Positions 40,052 through 48,231 of a DNA stretch of 64,000 nt are shown here, piece by piece. The stretch spans positions 2,852,001 to 2,916,000 of the forward strand of contig NZ_CP069421.1 of assembly GCF_018118585.1 (NCBI RefSeq), given 5' to 3'. The notes under the pieces were generated by a model, which saw nothing but the letters and a program-made list of their open reading frames with translations, searched no databases and was not told where the DNA came from. Each line of letters begins with the position of its first letter. Position 1 is the stretch's first letter. A program made the translations under genes and the position numbers. The DNA is from Aristaeella lactis. Lineage in GTDB: Bacteria; Bacillota; Clostridia; Christensenellales; Aristaeellaceae.

Positions 40052-41653
40052 ATGAAAAAAGCAAAAATGACTCTCCATCCGGATTTCAGGATCGGGGAGA
40101 TCTCGGGACGGCTCTTCGGCGCGTTCCTGGAGCCGATCGGCTCCATGGTCAACGGAACCATGTACAACCCGAAACATCCGTCCGCGGATGAACAGGGCTT
40201 GCGGAAAGATTTCTATGAAGCCCTGAAGGAAACCGGGCTGCCGGCGGTCCGCCTGCCGGGCGGAAACTTTGTCTCCGGCTGGCAGTGGAAGGATTCCATC
40301 GGTCCGAAGGAGCAGCGGAAGACGCACCTGGATATGGCCTGGTTCCAGTATATCCCGAACGACGTGGGTCATGATGAATACCTGCAGTGGGCGGAAAAGG
40401 CAGGCACGGAAGCGATCTATACGGTGAACCTGGGGACGGGTACGCTGCAGGACGCGGCAGACTGCGTGGAATACACCAACTTTGAGGGCGGCACCTGGTG
40501 GTCGGACCTGCGGAAGAAGAACGGGCATGAGAAGCCCTACGGTGTGAAGACCTGGTGCCTCGGCAATGAAATGGACGGACCGTGGCAGATCGCTTCATGG
40601 GAAAAGGATCCCCGGGGCTACGGCGTACTGGCGCATGAGACCAGCAAGGCCATGAAATGGGTGGACCCGTCCATTGAAACGATCGCCTGCGTATCCAGTT
40701 CTCCCTTCCTGAACCATTATCCGGACTGGGACCTGCAGGTGCTGCAGGAATGCTACGCGGCGGTGGATTATATTTCCCTGCATCATTATCATCCGGCGCC
40801 TCCGGAAATGCCCGAGGCCCTGCTGGCGGGATACCAGGCGTTTGAGGATTATATCCGGACGGAGATCGCCCTGTGTGACTTTGTCAAAACCAAGCTTCGC
40901 TCCCCGAAGAAGATGATGCTGGCATTGGATGAATACGGCAGTATGATCCGGCCGAAGGGCGAGATGCACCTGGGCCTGGCGGGACGGCAGAACGCGGATA
41001 TGTTCGGCGTCTTTGTGCCCGGCCGGAAGTATGTCCGCCATGATCCGGATGACTGGTCCACCCTGCGCAACCCGCCGCGGGACCATGAGATGCTGCAGAC
41101 CCTGGGAATGGCCAGCACGATGCTGGTGATGCTTCGCCACGCGGACCGGATCAAAATCGGCTGCGCCACCGGCGGTCTCGGCGCGCTGTGCGCCACGGAC
41201 CGGGAGCATGTATGGAAAGGCGCGGCTCACTATCCCTTTACCCAGATGATCCGCTGGGCAAAGGGCGTTTCCCTGGAATGCGAGGTCAGCTGCGATACCT
41301 ACGACGTTCCGGGTTATGCCATTGATGACATGAACCAGTACGGCGGGTTTACCGGCGTGCAGACGGTACAGGCGGCTACGGCCCTGAACGAGGAAGCCGG
41401 GGAGATGACGGTGTTTGTGATCAACGGGGATCCGGCGGAGGACCAGGAACTGAAGCTGGATGTCCGCGGCTTTGAGGGCTGGAAGTTCACGGAGCATATC
41501 GAAATGTTCACGGAGGACGCGCACGCGGCGAACAGCTGGGAGCATCCTGACCGTATCCTGCCCCGGGTGAACACGGAAACCCGGGCGGAGAAAGGAATCC
41601 TGACAGCCCGGCTGAGGAAGGAATCCTGGAACGTGCTGCGCTTCAGCAAGTGA
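40052..41653 (+). CDS. Alpha-L-arabinofuranosidase, glycoside hydrolase family 51
   Basis: A 533-residue GH51 enzyme that removes arabinofuranosyl side chains from arabinoxylan or arabinan oligosaccharides. The acid/base is E173 in CLGNEMDGPWQ and the nucleophile is E294 in LALDEYGSM. The N-terminus RISGRLFGAFLEP-like (here GEISGRLFGAFLEPIG) and PGGNFVSGWQWKD are typical. It has no signal peptide, so it works on imported oligosaccharides in the cytosol. It follows the secreted esterase by 19 bases and ends at a terminator. Confidence 0.92.
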   Translation: MKKAKMTLHPDFRIGEISGRLFGAFLEPIGSMVNGTMYNPKHPSADEQGLRKDFYEALKETGLPAVRLPGGNFVSGWQWKDSIGPKEQRKTHLDMAWFQYIPNDVGHDEYLQWAEKAGTEAIYTVNLGTGTLQDAADCVEYTNFEGGTWWSDLRKKNGHEKPYGVKTWCLGNEMDGPWQIASWEKDPRGYGVLAHETSKAMKWVDPSIETIACVSSSPFLNHYPDWDLQVLQECYAAVDYISLHHYHPAPPEMPEALLAGYQAFEDYIRTEIALCDFVKTKLRSPKKMMLALDEYGSMIRPKGEMHLGLAGRQNADMFGVFVPGRKYVRHDPDDWSTLRNPPRDHEMLQTLGMASTMLVMLRHADRIKIGCATGGLGALCATDREHVWKGAAHYPFTQMIRWAKGVSLECEVSCDTYDVPGYAIDDMNQYGGFTGVQTVQAATALNEEAGEMTVFVINGDPAEDQELKLDVRGFEGWKFTEHIEMFTEDAHAANSWEHPDRILPRVNTETRAEKGILTARLRKESWNVLRFSK

Positions 41654-41671
41654 CGGATGGACCATTAAGCA

Positions 41672-41704
41672 ATAATCCGGAAAGATTTTTCCGGATTTTT
41701 TATT
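41672..41704 (+). terminator. Intrinsic terminator
   Basis: AATCCGGAAA and TTTCCGGATT pair around GATT-type loop sequence and are followed by TTTTTATTTT, ending the esterase-GH51 operon. Confidence 0.8.
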
Positions 41705-41750
41705 TTGGGTATTGACATATGAAAGACGATGTGGTAAGTATTAGCCAACA

Positions 41751-41773
41751 GATATTATTTCAGAAATAATATC
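41751..41773. promoter_or_regulatory. Perfect inverted repeat before the GGDEF gene
   Basis: GATATTATTT CAG AAATAATATC is a perfect 10-bp inverted repeat 24 bases before the start codon. There is no T-run, so it is more likely an operator than a terminator. A TTGACA lies 33 bases upstream of it. Because the downstream protein ends in a ribbon-helix-helix-like tail, autoregulation is a possibility. Confidence 0.45.
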
Positions 41774-41797
41774 AGGATATATAACCGAAAGGAGAAC

Positions 41798-42511
41798 ATG
41801 AAAATGAAGAAGCAGGAAGAAATGCATCCGATCACTGTGGAAGATCATAAAGGCCTGGGAAAGATCCATGCGGAGAAGAAGATCACCGCTGTGAACGACG
41901 CACTGAAGTTCCCGACCGGAGATGCCTTTGAGGAAGAGGTCAACAGCATCCTGAATTCCGACGCGGAAGCGAACGGCGAGGTGGTTGCCATTGCCCTGAC
42001 AGACTGTGACAAGTTCGATCACATCAACAAGGACTTCGGCCGGGAAGAGGGGGACCGTGTCCTGATCGAAGCCGGGAAGTATATCCGGGCGAGCCTGCCG
42101 GAAGACGTGAAGGTTTTCCGGATCGGCGGGGACGAGTTCGGGATCATCTTCCGGGGAACCATGGAGCGGGAGGATATCTTCCTGCTGCTGAACGATATGA
42201 GGAAAAACTACAATGTGAAGACGCCGGACGGCGTACAGCAGACCATCACGGTGGGTATGGCAACGGCTTTTGAGGACGCGAACCGCTGCGCGGAACTGAT
42301 CCGGAAGGCGGACGGCGCGCTGTACCGGGCCAAGGTCGCGGGCGGCAACAAGGTGGCCATGGCCAAGGAAGAGAAAATGGTTCCCAAGACCAGCCATTTC
42401 ACCCAGGACCAGTTGCAGCGGCTGGCGAAGCTGTCCAAGCGGGAAGGTGTCGGAGAGGCGATCCTTCTGCGGGAAGGCCTGGACCTGCTGCTGAAGAAGT
42501 ATGATATCTGA
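41798..42511 (+). CDS. GGDEF (diguanylate cyclase) protein with RHH-like tail
   Basis: A 237-residue cytosolic protein. Residues of about 40-190 form a GGDEF domain with an intact FRIGGDEFGI (GGDEF at 110-114) and DCDKFDHINKDFG, so cyclic di-GMP synthesis is possible. The RxxD inhibitory site five residues before the motif is absent. No sensory or membrane segment exists. Residues 197-235 (KTSHFTQDQLQRLAKLSKRE, then GVGEAILLREGLDLLLKKY) resemble a CopG-type ribbon-helix-helix, a DNA-binding and dimerisation fold. The tail could simply dimerise the cyclase, or tie it to DNA. AAAGGAGAACATGAAA precedes the start. Confidence 0.8.
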   Translation: MKMKKQEEMHPITVEDHKGLGKIHAEKKITAVNDALKFPTGDAFEEEVNSILNSDAEANGEVVAIALTDCDKFDHINKDFGREEGDRVLIEAGKYIRASLPEDVKVFRIGGDEFGIIFRGTMEREDIFLLLNDMRKNYNVKTPDGVQQTITVGMATAFEDANRCAELIRKADGALYRAKVAGGNKVAMAKEEKMVPKTSHFTQDQLQRLAKLSKREGVGEAILLREGLDLLLKKYDI

Positions 42512-42534
42512 AGCAAACTGAGGGCTCACTGATA

Positions 42535-42568
42535 TCCCGGAACTCAAATGAGTTCCGGGGTTTTTTGT
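42535..42568 (+). terminator. Intrinsic terminator
   Basis: CCCGGAACTC and GAGTTCCGGG pair around AAAT and are followed by GTTTTTTG. Confidence 0.88.
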
Positions 42569-42687
42569 ATGGCATTGTATCTATTCCGGGAAAAACAGGA
42601 AAAGGACAAAAAAGGTGCTATATTTTGATTTGCAAATCGTCATAATAAGATGAAATCAATTGTTTGATCTTTACAGGAGAGACAATT

Positions 42688-43455
42688 ATGATCTGGACAA
42701 AAACATGCTCGGTTTGCGGTGGCTCCGTCCGCTCTGACGAACCGGTCTGCCCGCAGTGCGGCGCTCCCAATGAAGTTCCCCAGACCATTGAGGAACTGAA
42801 GTCATACTGCAGAAAGCGGGGAATGCCCCTTCAGCGGATGCGGTTCTTTATTGGGGAGAACTACCAGGAACCGAAGGCCTTCGGTATCTATGAGCAGAAC
42901 GGCCGGTATATTGTTTACAAGAACAAGGCAAACGGAACCCGGGCGGTCCGGTATGACGGGCCGGACGAGGGAAACGCGGTGAAGGAACTGTTCCTGAAGC
43001 TGCTGGATGAATGCCATAACAGGGGCATCTATCCGGACGGAGAACCAAAACAGATGGTTCAACCTCAACAGAAGCATAAGAGGTTCAGAAGCAGATATAC
43101 CTCATCGAATATTATATTGTATTTATTTATTCTGTTTGTCGCCCTTTTTTTATTGATAGGATATCTCGACTATAGACGGAACGGGTATTACAGAAGCGGT
43201 GATGACACGCTATATTATAGATACAACTCCGTATGGTATGTATCCGATGATGATACTGACTGGCATAAAACAGATTATCCGGGAGAAACCATCGAAGAGT
43301 ATTATTCGGGCAGAAACTATGATCCCGATTGGGGGCAAAGCAATTTCACAGAATCAAGGATATGGGAAGATCTCCAGGAGTCATCCAGTTCGAGCAGTTC
43401 CTCGGATTACGATAGTTGGGATTCCAGTGATACAAACTGGGATTCAGACTGGTGA
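42688..43455 (+). CDS. Zinc-ribbon protein with one membrane segment
   Basis: A 255-residue protein. Residues 5-27 form a zinc ribbon with two C-x2-C knuckles (CSVCGG and CPQCGA). About 100 residues of unknown fold follow, then one membrane helix (IILYLFILFVALFLLIGYL). The outer tail is rich in Tyr, Asp and Ser and ends in a serine run and an Asp/Trp-rich stretch. The start is the ATG after CAGGAGAGACAATT. No function is known; zinc ribbons at the N-terminus of membrane proteins are frequent in Clostridia. A similar layout occurs in the protein at 57.5-58.6 kb. Confidence 0.65.
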   Translation: MIWTKTCSVCGGSVRSDEPVCPQCGAPNEVPQTIEELKSYCRKRGMPLQRMRFFIGENYQEPKAFGIYEQNGRYIVYKNKANGTRAVRYDGPDEGNAVKELFLKLLDECHNRGIYPDGEPKQMVQPQQKHKRFRSRYTSSNIILYLFILFVALFLLIGYLDYRRNGYYRSGDDTLYYRYNSVWYVSDDDTDWHKTDYPGETIEEYYSGRNYDPDWGQSNFTESRIWEDLQESSSSSSSSDYDSWDSSDTNWDSDW

Positions 43456-43493
43456 TGTTTTCAAAAAACAGAGGACGGTATTTCGTCTGTGCG

Positions 43494-43528
43494 TAAAAAG
43501 GATCAGGCTTACAGCCTGATCCCTTTTT
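43494..43528. terminator. Bidirectional terminator
   Basis: GGATCAGGC and GCCTGATCC pair around TTACA with A-run and T-run on the flanks, between two convergent genes. Confidence 0.85.
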
Positions 43529-43531
43529 GCG

Positions 43532-44533
43532 TCAAATGGAAAACGGGGGAAGGGATTCATCGTATTTCCGGGAAGAATTGTATTTGTCATCATTTTCCGG
43601 GAACTCGATCGCCGGCATATTCTCTTCCATGGCGGAGATGATGGCGTCCCTTTCCAGGCTTGCCACAAGCTCCCGGTTGAGCCGGGCTTCATCACCGGCA
43701 GGCGCAGAGGCTGCCTTTGTTTTGCCGGCTTTCTGTACAGGAAGGGGAATGCCGTATTCCAGCCCTGTTTTGATTTCTTTTGCGTCCTGAACATAGTCCG
43801 GGACGGCGGGCGCAGGTACATGGAACTCAAACTCTCCGTCAGCATTCCACTCGACACGGTCGGCTTTACGGAGAACGATCCGGTCGCGGGAGGGTTCCGG
43901 CTGGGGATCGGATCTTTCCTGTGACTCCGGGCTGAGGGGTGTGACAGTTTTTACTTTCCCGCGGACCGGTTTGGAGTCTTCACCGATCTTTTTGAGGGTA
44001 TCCGAGAGGATCTCTTTCCGCAGGTTCATCAGCCAGTCCGAAAATACCACCGTGTCAAAGGCGTAGGTTTTGTTCATTTCATATTCATTGTCCGACCAGG
44101 TGTTTAAGGGAGATTCATTGTGCTGGATCACGGCTTCCAGTTTATCCAAGGCTTTGTAGACTTTGGCTTCCATAGTCTCCTGCGCGTCCATCTCCCGGTA
44201 CAGGGCCGCCAGGTCGGCGGATACTTCCGGCGGCAGGGACTTCACCCACTGGTCCAGCAGGGTATCTTCCGTATCCCTGTCCGAATCGGTTTTCAGGAAG
44301 GTGGGGATATCCCCGGTGAAGCATTCGCCCAGGTCGTGGATCAGGCACATGTCCACCACCTTGTCCATATCGAGCTCAGGGAATTCGTGCCGCAGGAGAA
44401 ATGCCATGAGGGAGATCCTCCAGCTGTGCTCGGCAACGCTTTCCGTTCTTCCCTTTGACGTGGTGCAGTGCCGCGGGGTATCCTTCAGCCTTTCGGCCAC
44501 ATGCAGAATATCCAGGAATTCTCTTGCGTTCAT
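43532..44533 (-). CDS. HD-domain phosphohydrolase, YfbR-like, with long tail
   Basis: A 333-residue protein. Residues 1-185 form an HD domain of the 5'-deoxynucleotidase YfbR type: SVAEHSWRISLMAFLL with the first His, then CLIHDLGECFTGDIP with the HD pair, and a late D in YKALDKLEAVIQH. This part would remove phosphate from deoxynucleoside monophosphates. The C-terminal 150 residues are charged, Pro-rich and of low complexity, with no recognised domain; usual family members are about 200 residues. The start follows CAGGAGAGAAACG. Confidence 0.82.
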   Translation of the reverse strand: MNAREFLDILHVAERLKDTPRHCTTSKGRTESVAEHSWRISLMAFLLRHEFPELDMDKVVDMCLIHDLGECFTGDIPTFLKTDSDRDTEDTLLDQWVKSLPPEVSADLAALYREMDAQETMEAKVYKALDKLEAVIQHNESPLNTWSDNEYEMNKTYAFDTVVFSDWLMNLRKEILSDTLKKIGEDSKPVRGKVKTVTPLSPESQERSDPQPEPSRDRIVLRKADRVEWNADGEFEFHVPAPAVPDYVQDAKEIKTGLEYGIPLPVQKAGKTKAASAPAGDEARLNRELVASLERDAIISAMEENMPAIEFPENDDKYNSSRKYDESLPPFSI

Positions 44534-44707
44534 CGTTTCTCTCCTGCCGGGTTTTGTACGTTTGTAAGCTGACGACATTATACGACAGAACAGGATAAAC
44601 TGCCACAGTATTTTTCAGGGTAAAAGGGAAACAGGAAAAGGGCTGGAAACCGGACACGGTTCTGTAGTATGCTGTACACAAACGGATCGGATAAAGGAGA
44701 GAAAACC

Positions 44708-45139
44708 ATGGACCGGACCGAACTGAAACGCACCATCAAGTTTGTGCTGTTCTCCATTTCCGCGGGCGTGATAGAATTCGGGACATTCACCCTGCTCGAC
44801 AGCGTGACGGAATGGAGTTACTGGGCATGCTACCTGCCCGCGCTGATCCTGTCTGTACTTTGGAATTTTACGCTGAACCGGGAATTCACCTTCCGCTCAG
44901 CCAACAATATCCCTGTCGCCATGATGAAGGTGGCCGCCTATTACGCGGTATTCACACCGGTTACAACGATCCTGGGCAATTACCTGGCAGAGACCTGCGG
45001 ATGGAACGAATATGTTGTTACGATCCTGAATATGGTGCTGAATTTTGTGACCGAATACCTGTATGACCGGTTTGTGGTGTTCGGAAAGAGCATTGATACA
45101 AACAGCCGGGCACAGGCGGACAAACAGGAAAACGAATAA
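44708..45139 (+). CDS. GtrA-family membrane protein
   Basis: A 143-residue protein with four membrane helices of the GtrA type, which flip or help transfer lipid-linked sugars across the membrane. The typical pattern is FVLFSISAGVIEFGTFTLLD, then SVLWNFTLNREFTF (conserved NF-x-x-N/K-x-F-x-F), and NFVTEYLYDRFVVF at the end. The start follows ATAAAGGAGAGAAAACC. It is a single gene ended by a terminator; no glycosyltransferase lies next to it. Confidence 0.85.
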   Translation: MDRTELKRTIKFVLFSISAGVIEFGTFTLLDSVTEWSYWACYLPALILSVLWNFTLNREFTFRSANNIPVAMMKVAAYYAVFTPVTTILGNYLAETCGWNEYVVTILNMVLNFVTEYLYDRFVVFGKSIDTNSRAQADKQENE

Positions 45140-45155
45140 TCTTCGGCTGAAGATA

Positions 45156-45195
45156 TAAAAAAGGATCAGGACAAACTGTCCCGATCCTTTTTTTC
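45156..45195. terminator. Bidirectional terminator
   Basis: AAAAAGGATC, GGACA, TGTCC and GATCCTTTTT build a stem with one A-C bulge pair around AAC-type loop sequence, between gtrA-like and arsR-like genes. Confidence 0.8.
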
Positions 45196-45203
45196 GTATG
45201 AAG

Positions 45204-45563
45204 TTATTCCGGGCAGGCGATCTCGGCCACATGCTCAATGACGTGGTGCAGGGCCGATGCCTGTTCATTGTCCGCGGCACGGTAATAGACTTCCTTGCCC
45301 TCCCGGCGGCTGACGATGAGCCCGCAGGCTTTCAGCAGCTTCAGGTGGTGGGAAAGGGCAGGGCTGGACATGTTCATCATCACAGAGAGGTTCAGCACGC
45401 ACTCTTCGCAGTGGCACAAAAGCCAGAAGAGCCGGACCCGGGTCGGATCGCCCAGGAGCTTGAACAGTTCCGCTGTGGCTCCGAAAGCTTCCGGGGCAGG
45501 CATATGGTCAAACTGCTGTTCCATGGCGGAATGATGGTCGTGTGGCAGTTTTATGTTTTCCAT
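45204..45563 (-). CDS. ArsR/SmtB-family metal-responsive repressor
   Basis: A 119-residue winged-helix repressor. The core is LFKLLGDPTRVRLFWLL, then MMNMSSPALSHHLKLLKACGLI as recognition helix, then RREGKEVYYRA. CHCEEC near residue 55 corresponds to the ELCVCDL-type metal site, and the last helix LHHVIEHVAE has His and Glu spaced as in zinc sensors of the CzrA/SmtB kind. The N-terminal HDHH adds ligands. It is the last gene of the efflux operon, 19 bases after the ATPase gene. Zinc or cadmium is the likely inducer. Confidence 0.88.
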   Translation of the reverse strand: MENIKLPHDHHSAMEQQFDHMPAPEAFGATAELFKLLGDPTRVRLFWLLCHCEECVLNLSVMMNMSSPALSHHLKLLKACGLIVSRREGKEVYYRAADNEQASALHHVIEHVAEIACPE

Positions 45564-45582
45564 TCTGCGTTCCCTCCCTTTA

Positions 45583-47469
45583 TTACAGTTTCCGGACAAA
45601 CAGGGCCCGGATGGCGTTGAGCACGGCGAGGATCATGACGCCCACATCGGCAAAGACTGCCAGCCACATGTTGGCAATGCCCAGCGCGCCGAGCACGAGA
45701 CATGCGAGCTTGATCCCAAGGGCGAAGATGATGTTTTCCCGCACAATGCCCATGCATTTGCGGGCGATGCGGATGGCTTTGGAAACCTTCAGGGGATCAT
45801 CGTCCATCAGGACCACGTCCGCGGCCTCGATGGCGGCATCCGATCCCATGGCGCCCATGGCGATGCCCAGATCCGCGCGGCTGAGCACCGGCGCGTCGTT
45901 AATCCCGTCGCCCACAAAAGCCAGGGTTTCCTTCGGCTTCTTCTGGCTGAGGAGTTCCTCCACTTTTTCAACCTTGTCTGCCGGCAGCAGCTCGCTGTGA
46001 ACCCGGTCGATCCCCAGGGCTTCCGCAACCTGGGCTGCGGCGGAGGGTCCGTCGCCGGTCAGCATGACCGTGGACCGGACGCCCGCTGCCTTCAGGGCGG
46101 CGATGGCTTCCGCGGCATCGGGTTTGATCACATCGGAAATGACGATATGGCCCGCGTATTCATGTCCGATTGCCATATGGACGATAGTGCCGGCACTGTG
46201 GCATTCGATGGGGATGATGCCCAGGCGGTTCATGAGACGGCTGTTTCCGGCGGCTACCTGTTTTCCGTCAATCTCCACAATGACACCGTTGCCGCCGATC
46301 TCCTCGACTTTTCCGACGCGGGAAAGATCGATGGGTTTGCCCCAGGCTTTGCGGATGCTGACGGCTATGGGGTGGGAGGAGGCACTTTCGGCCAGGGCGG
46401 CGTATTCCAGCATGGTTTCCCGGTCCAGCTCGCTGTGATGGATATCCACCACATCGAAGACACCCATGGTCAGGGTACCGGTTTTGTCAAACACAACCGT
46501 ACCGGTATCCGCCAGCGCCTCCAGGTAGTTGGAACCCTTGATGAGGATGCCGGCCTTGCCCGCACCGCCGATACCTGCGAAGAAGCTGAGCGGGATACTG
46601 ATGACCAGCGCGCAGGGGCAGCTGATGACCAGGAAGGTGAGGGCCCGGTAAATCCAGTCACCCCAGTCGGCAGGCTGGCCGATGATCAGGCGGACCAGCG
46701 GGGGCAGGAGCGCCAGCGCGACGGCGCTGAAGACCACTACGGGCGTATAGTACCGGGCAAAACGGGCAATGAAGTTTTCGGAGCGGGACTTGCGGGAGGA
46801 GGCGTTTTCCACCAGGTCCAGCACTTTGCTGACGGTGGATTCGCCGAAAACCTTTGTGGTCCGGACGGTCAGCAAACCGCTCATGTTGATGCAGCCGCTG
46901 ATAACCTCGTCTCCCTTTTTCACATCCCGGGGAATGCTTTCACCGGTCAGGGCACTGGTGTTCAGGCTGGATTCCCCGTCTTCCACAATGCCGTCGATCG
47001 GGATCTTCTCACCGGGCTTTACGGTAATGACGGTGCCGATTTCCACTTCATCCGGATCCACACGCACCAGTTCCCCGTCCTGCTCCACATTGGCGTAGTC
47101 CGGACGGATATCCATCAGTTCACTGATGTTCCGGCGGCTTTTGCCGACGGCGTAACTCTGGAACAGTTCGCCGATCTGGTAGAACAGCATGACGGCAACT
47201 GCCTCGTCGTAGTCCCCGGTTTTCAGGAGACCGATGGCCAGGGCACCGAGGGTGGCAACCGCCATCAGGAAGTTTTCATCAAACACCTGGCGGTTCAGGA
47301 TGCCTTTCCACGCTTTCCGCAGGATGTCATGCCCGATAATGAGGTAGGGAACCAGCCAAAGCAGGAACATCGGGAATCCGGAAAGGGGCAGCGGAACAAA
47401 CCGCAGGATCAGCACCAGGGCCGCGGCAACCAGGATCCGGATCAGCATTTTCTTCTGCTTCTTTGTCAT
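45583..47469 (-). CDS. Heavy-metal translocating P1B-type ATPase
   Basis: A 628-residue metal-exporting ATPase of the CadA/ZntA type. The membrane metal site is SCPCALVIS, the phosphorylated Asp is D328 in VFDKTGTLTMG, the actuator motif is NTSALTGESIP, and GDGINDAPVL is the hinge motif. No N-terminal metal-binding domain is present; it is encoded separately by the gene just upstream. CPC with the ArsR partner suggests zinc, cadmium or lead export. A copper role is less likely because of the regulator. Confidence 0.93.
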   Translation of the reverse strand: MTKKQKKMLIRILVAAALVLILRFVPLPLSGFPMFLLWLVPYLIIGHDILRKAWKGILNRQVFDENFLMAVATLGALAIGLLKTGDYDEAVAVMLFYQIGELFQSYAVGKSRRNISELMDIRPDYANVEQDGELVRVDPDEVEIGTVITVKPGEKIPIDGIVEDGESSLNTSALTGESIPRDVKKGDEVISGCINMSGLLTVRTTKVFGESTVSKVLDLVENASSRKSRSENFIARFARYYTPVVVFSAVALALLPPLVRLIIGQPADWGDWIYRALTFLVISCPCALVISIPLSFFAGIGGAGKAGILIKGSNYLEALADTGTVVFDKTGTLTMGVFDVVDIHHSELDRETMLEYAALAESASSHPIAVSIRKAWGKPIDLSRVGKVEEIGGNGVIVEIDGKQVAAGNSRLMNRLGIIPIECHSAGTIVHMAIGHEYAGHIVISDVIKPDAAEAIAALKAAGVRSTVMLTGDGPSAAAQVAEALGIDRVHSELLPADKVEKVEELLSQKKPKETLAFVGDGINDAPVLSRADLGIAMGAMGSDAAIEAADVVLMDDDPLKVSKAIRIARKCMGIVRENIIFALGIKLACLVLGALGIANMWLAVFADVGVMILAVLNAIRALFVRKL

Positions 47470-47511
47470 AAGCCCGCTCCTTTGCCCGGACGGTCTACCG
47501 GGCGGTATTGA

Positions 47512-47730
47512 TTAAAGGTAGATCTCGCAGTCCTCTTCCACCTTTTTGCAGGCGGAAAGCACATCCTTCATGACGGCGGCGGGATCGGTTCCTTCATTAA
47601 AATCAACAATCATTTTCTGGGTCATGAAATTGACGGTGACTTCCTTCACGCCGGCGGTGTTCCGGGCGGCGTCTTCCATCTTATTGGCGCAGTTCGCGCA
47701 ATCCACTTCGATCTTGTAGGTCTTCTTCAT
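47512..47730 (-). CDS. Detached heavy-metal-associated (HMA) domain protein
   Basis: A 72-residue ferredoxin-like metal chaperone with the CANC motif (C11, C14) in EVDCANCANKMEDAA. Two more Cys near the end (ACKKVEEDC) may add to binding. In most P1B ATPases this domain is fused to the N-terminus; here it is the first gene of the operon, 42 bases before the ATPase gene. It likely hands metal to the pump. Confidence 0.9.
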   Translation of the reverse strand: MKKTYKIEVDCANCANKMEDAARNTAGVKEVTVNFMTQKMIVDFNEGTDPAAVMKDVLSACKKVEEDCEIYL

Positions 47731-47754
47731 TGAAACAGCACCTCTCTTTCATTA

Positions 47755-47776
47755 CGATTAAACAATCGTTTAATCG
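47755..47776. promoter_or_regulatory. Operator of the metal-efflux operon
   Basis: CGATTAAAC AATC GTTTAATCG is a perfect 9-bp inverted repeat placed immediately after the -10 box, as expected for an ArsR/SmtB repressor. A further GTTTAA half-site overlaps its right side. Confidence 0.7.
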
Positions 47777-47785
47777 TTTAACTGA

Positions 47786-47814
47786 ATATTACCAGAAGAA
47801 AAAGAGAATGTCAA
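47786..47814 (-). promoter_or_regulatory. Promoter of the metal-efflux operon
   Basis: On the minus strand TTGACA and TAATAT are separated by 17 bases. The start of transcription would fall within or just before the palindromic operator. Confidence 0.7.
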
Positions 47815-48048
47815 CCGGATGACGGAAACAGGTTAAAAATGGGCAAGGGAAACAAAAATCCCCACAAAAACGCATAATAAATGGCGACATGTGGCATGGA
47901 CGTGACACAATTCAGCAGCAAATTGCCACTGAAAGCACACATTATTACACTTAGTCCCCACTTTACAGAACAACAGACAGGAGGAACAACGGATTGTATA
48001 CAGTATGAATAATAGATTCAGTCTATAATACCTTATTGTTTTCAGGTA
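47815..48048. other. Gene-free stretch before the met leader
   Basis: These bases lie between the divergent metal-efflux and methionine promoters. I see no ORF with a ribosome binding site, no recognised riboswitch and only one weak hairpin (TTCAG with CTGAA near 47910-47935). Confidence 0.6.
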
Positions 48049-48078
48049 TTGGACAGGGAAAAAAGCGGCGGCTATAAT
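48049..48078 (+). promoter_or_regulatory. metQ promoter
   Basis: TTGGAC and a perfect TATAAT separated by 18 bases. It would give a leader of about 148 bases that includes the 24-codon ORF. Confidence 0.65.
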
Positions 48079-48111
48079 ACGTACCATCAACGAACGAAGG
48101 AGGGAGACGCC

Positions 48112-48186
48112 ATGAAGGGGAAAACAACCTGGCGGGACGATCGAATGTGCCGATGTTGCGTAAACCGAATGCGTCGTCCCATATGA
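48112..48186 (+). CDS. Cys/Met/Arg-rich leader peptide before metQ
   Basis: A 24-codon ORF with a very strong site (GAAGGAGGGAGACGCC). It contains the run RMCRCCVNRM, so three Cys codons and two Met codons lie within ten residues, plus several Arg codons. GGGACGA (48134-48140) pairs with TCGTCCC (48174-48180), so the RNA of the ORF folds on itself. Placement 45 bases before a methionine-type binding protein gene suggests that ribosome stalling at Cys or Met codons regulates metQ. No poly-T terminator follows, so control would be translational or through another factor. Confidence 0.55.
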   Translation: MKGKTTWRDDRMCRCCVNRMRRPI

Positions 48187-48231
48187 AACTGAAATAAAAC
48201 TTTGTTTTGTAAATATGAAAGGAGTATTCCC

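Noticed and set aside
38641-40167. A very long minus-strand open frame upstream of the NUDIX gene (about 500 extra codons)
   Set aside because: It is the complement of the esterase gene, has low-complexity composition rich in His, Arg and Gln, and a proper start with ribosome binding site exists at 38640.
45553-47511. A 652-codon plus-strand open frame across the metal ATPase
   Set aside because: The opposite strand carries CPC, DKTGT and GDGINDAP motifs in order, so the plus-strand frame is a shadow.
47815-48231. SAM riboswitch or T-box before metQ
   Set aside because: No conserved core of either class and no terminator were found. The 24-codon leader ORF is the only clear regulatory feature.
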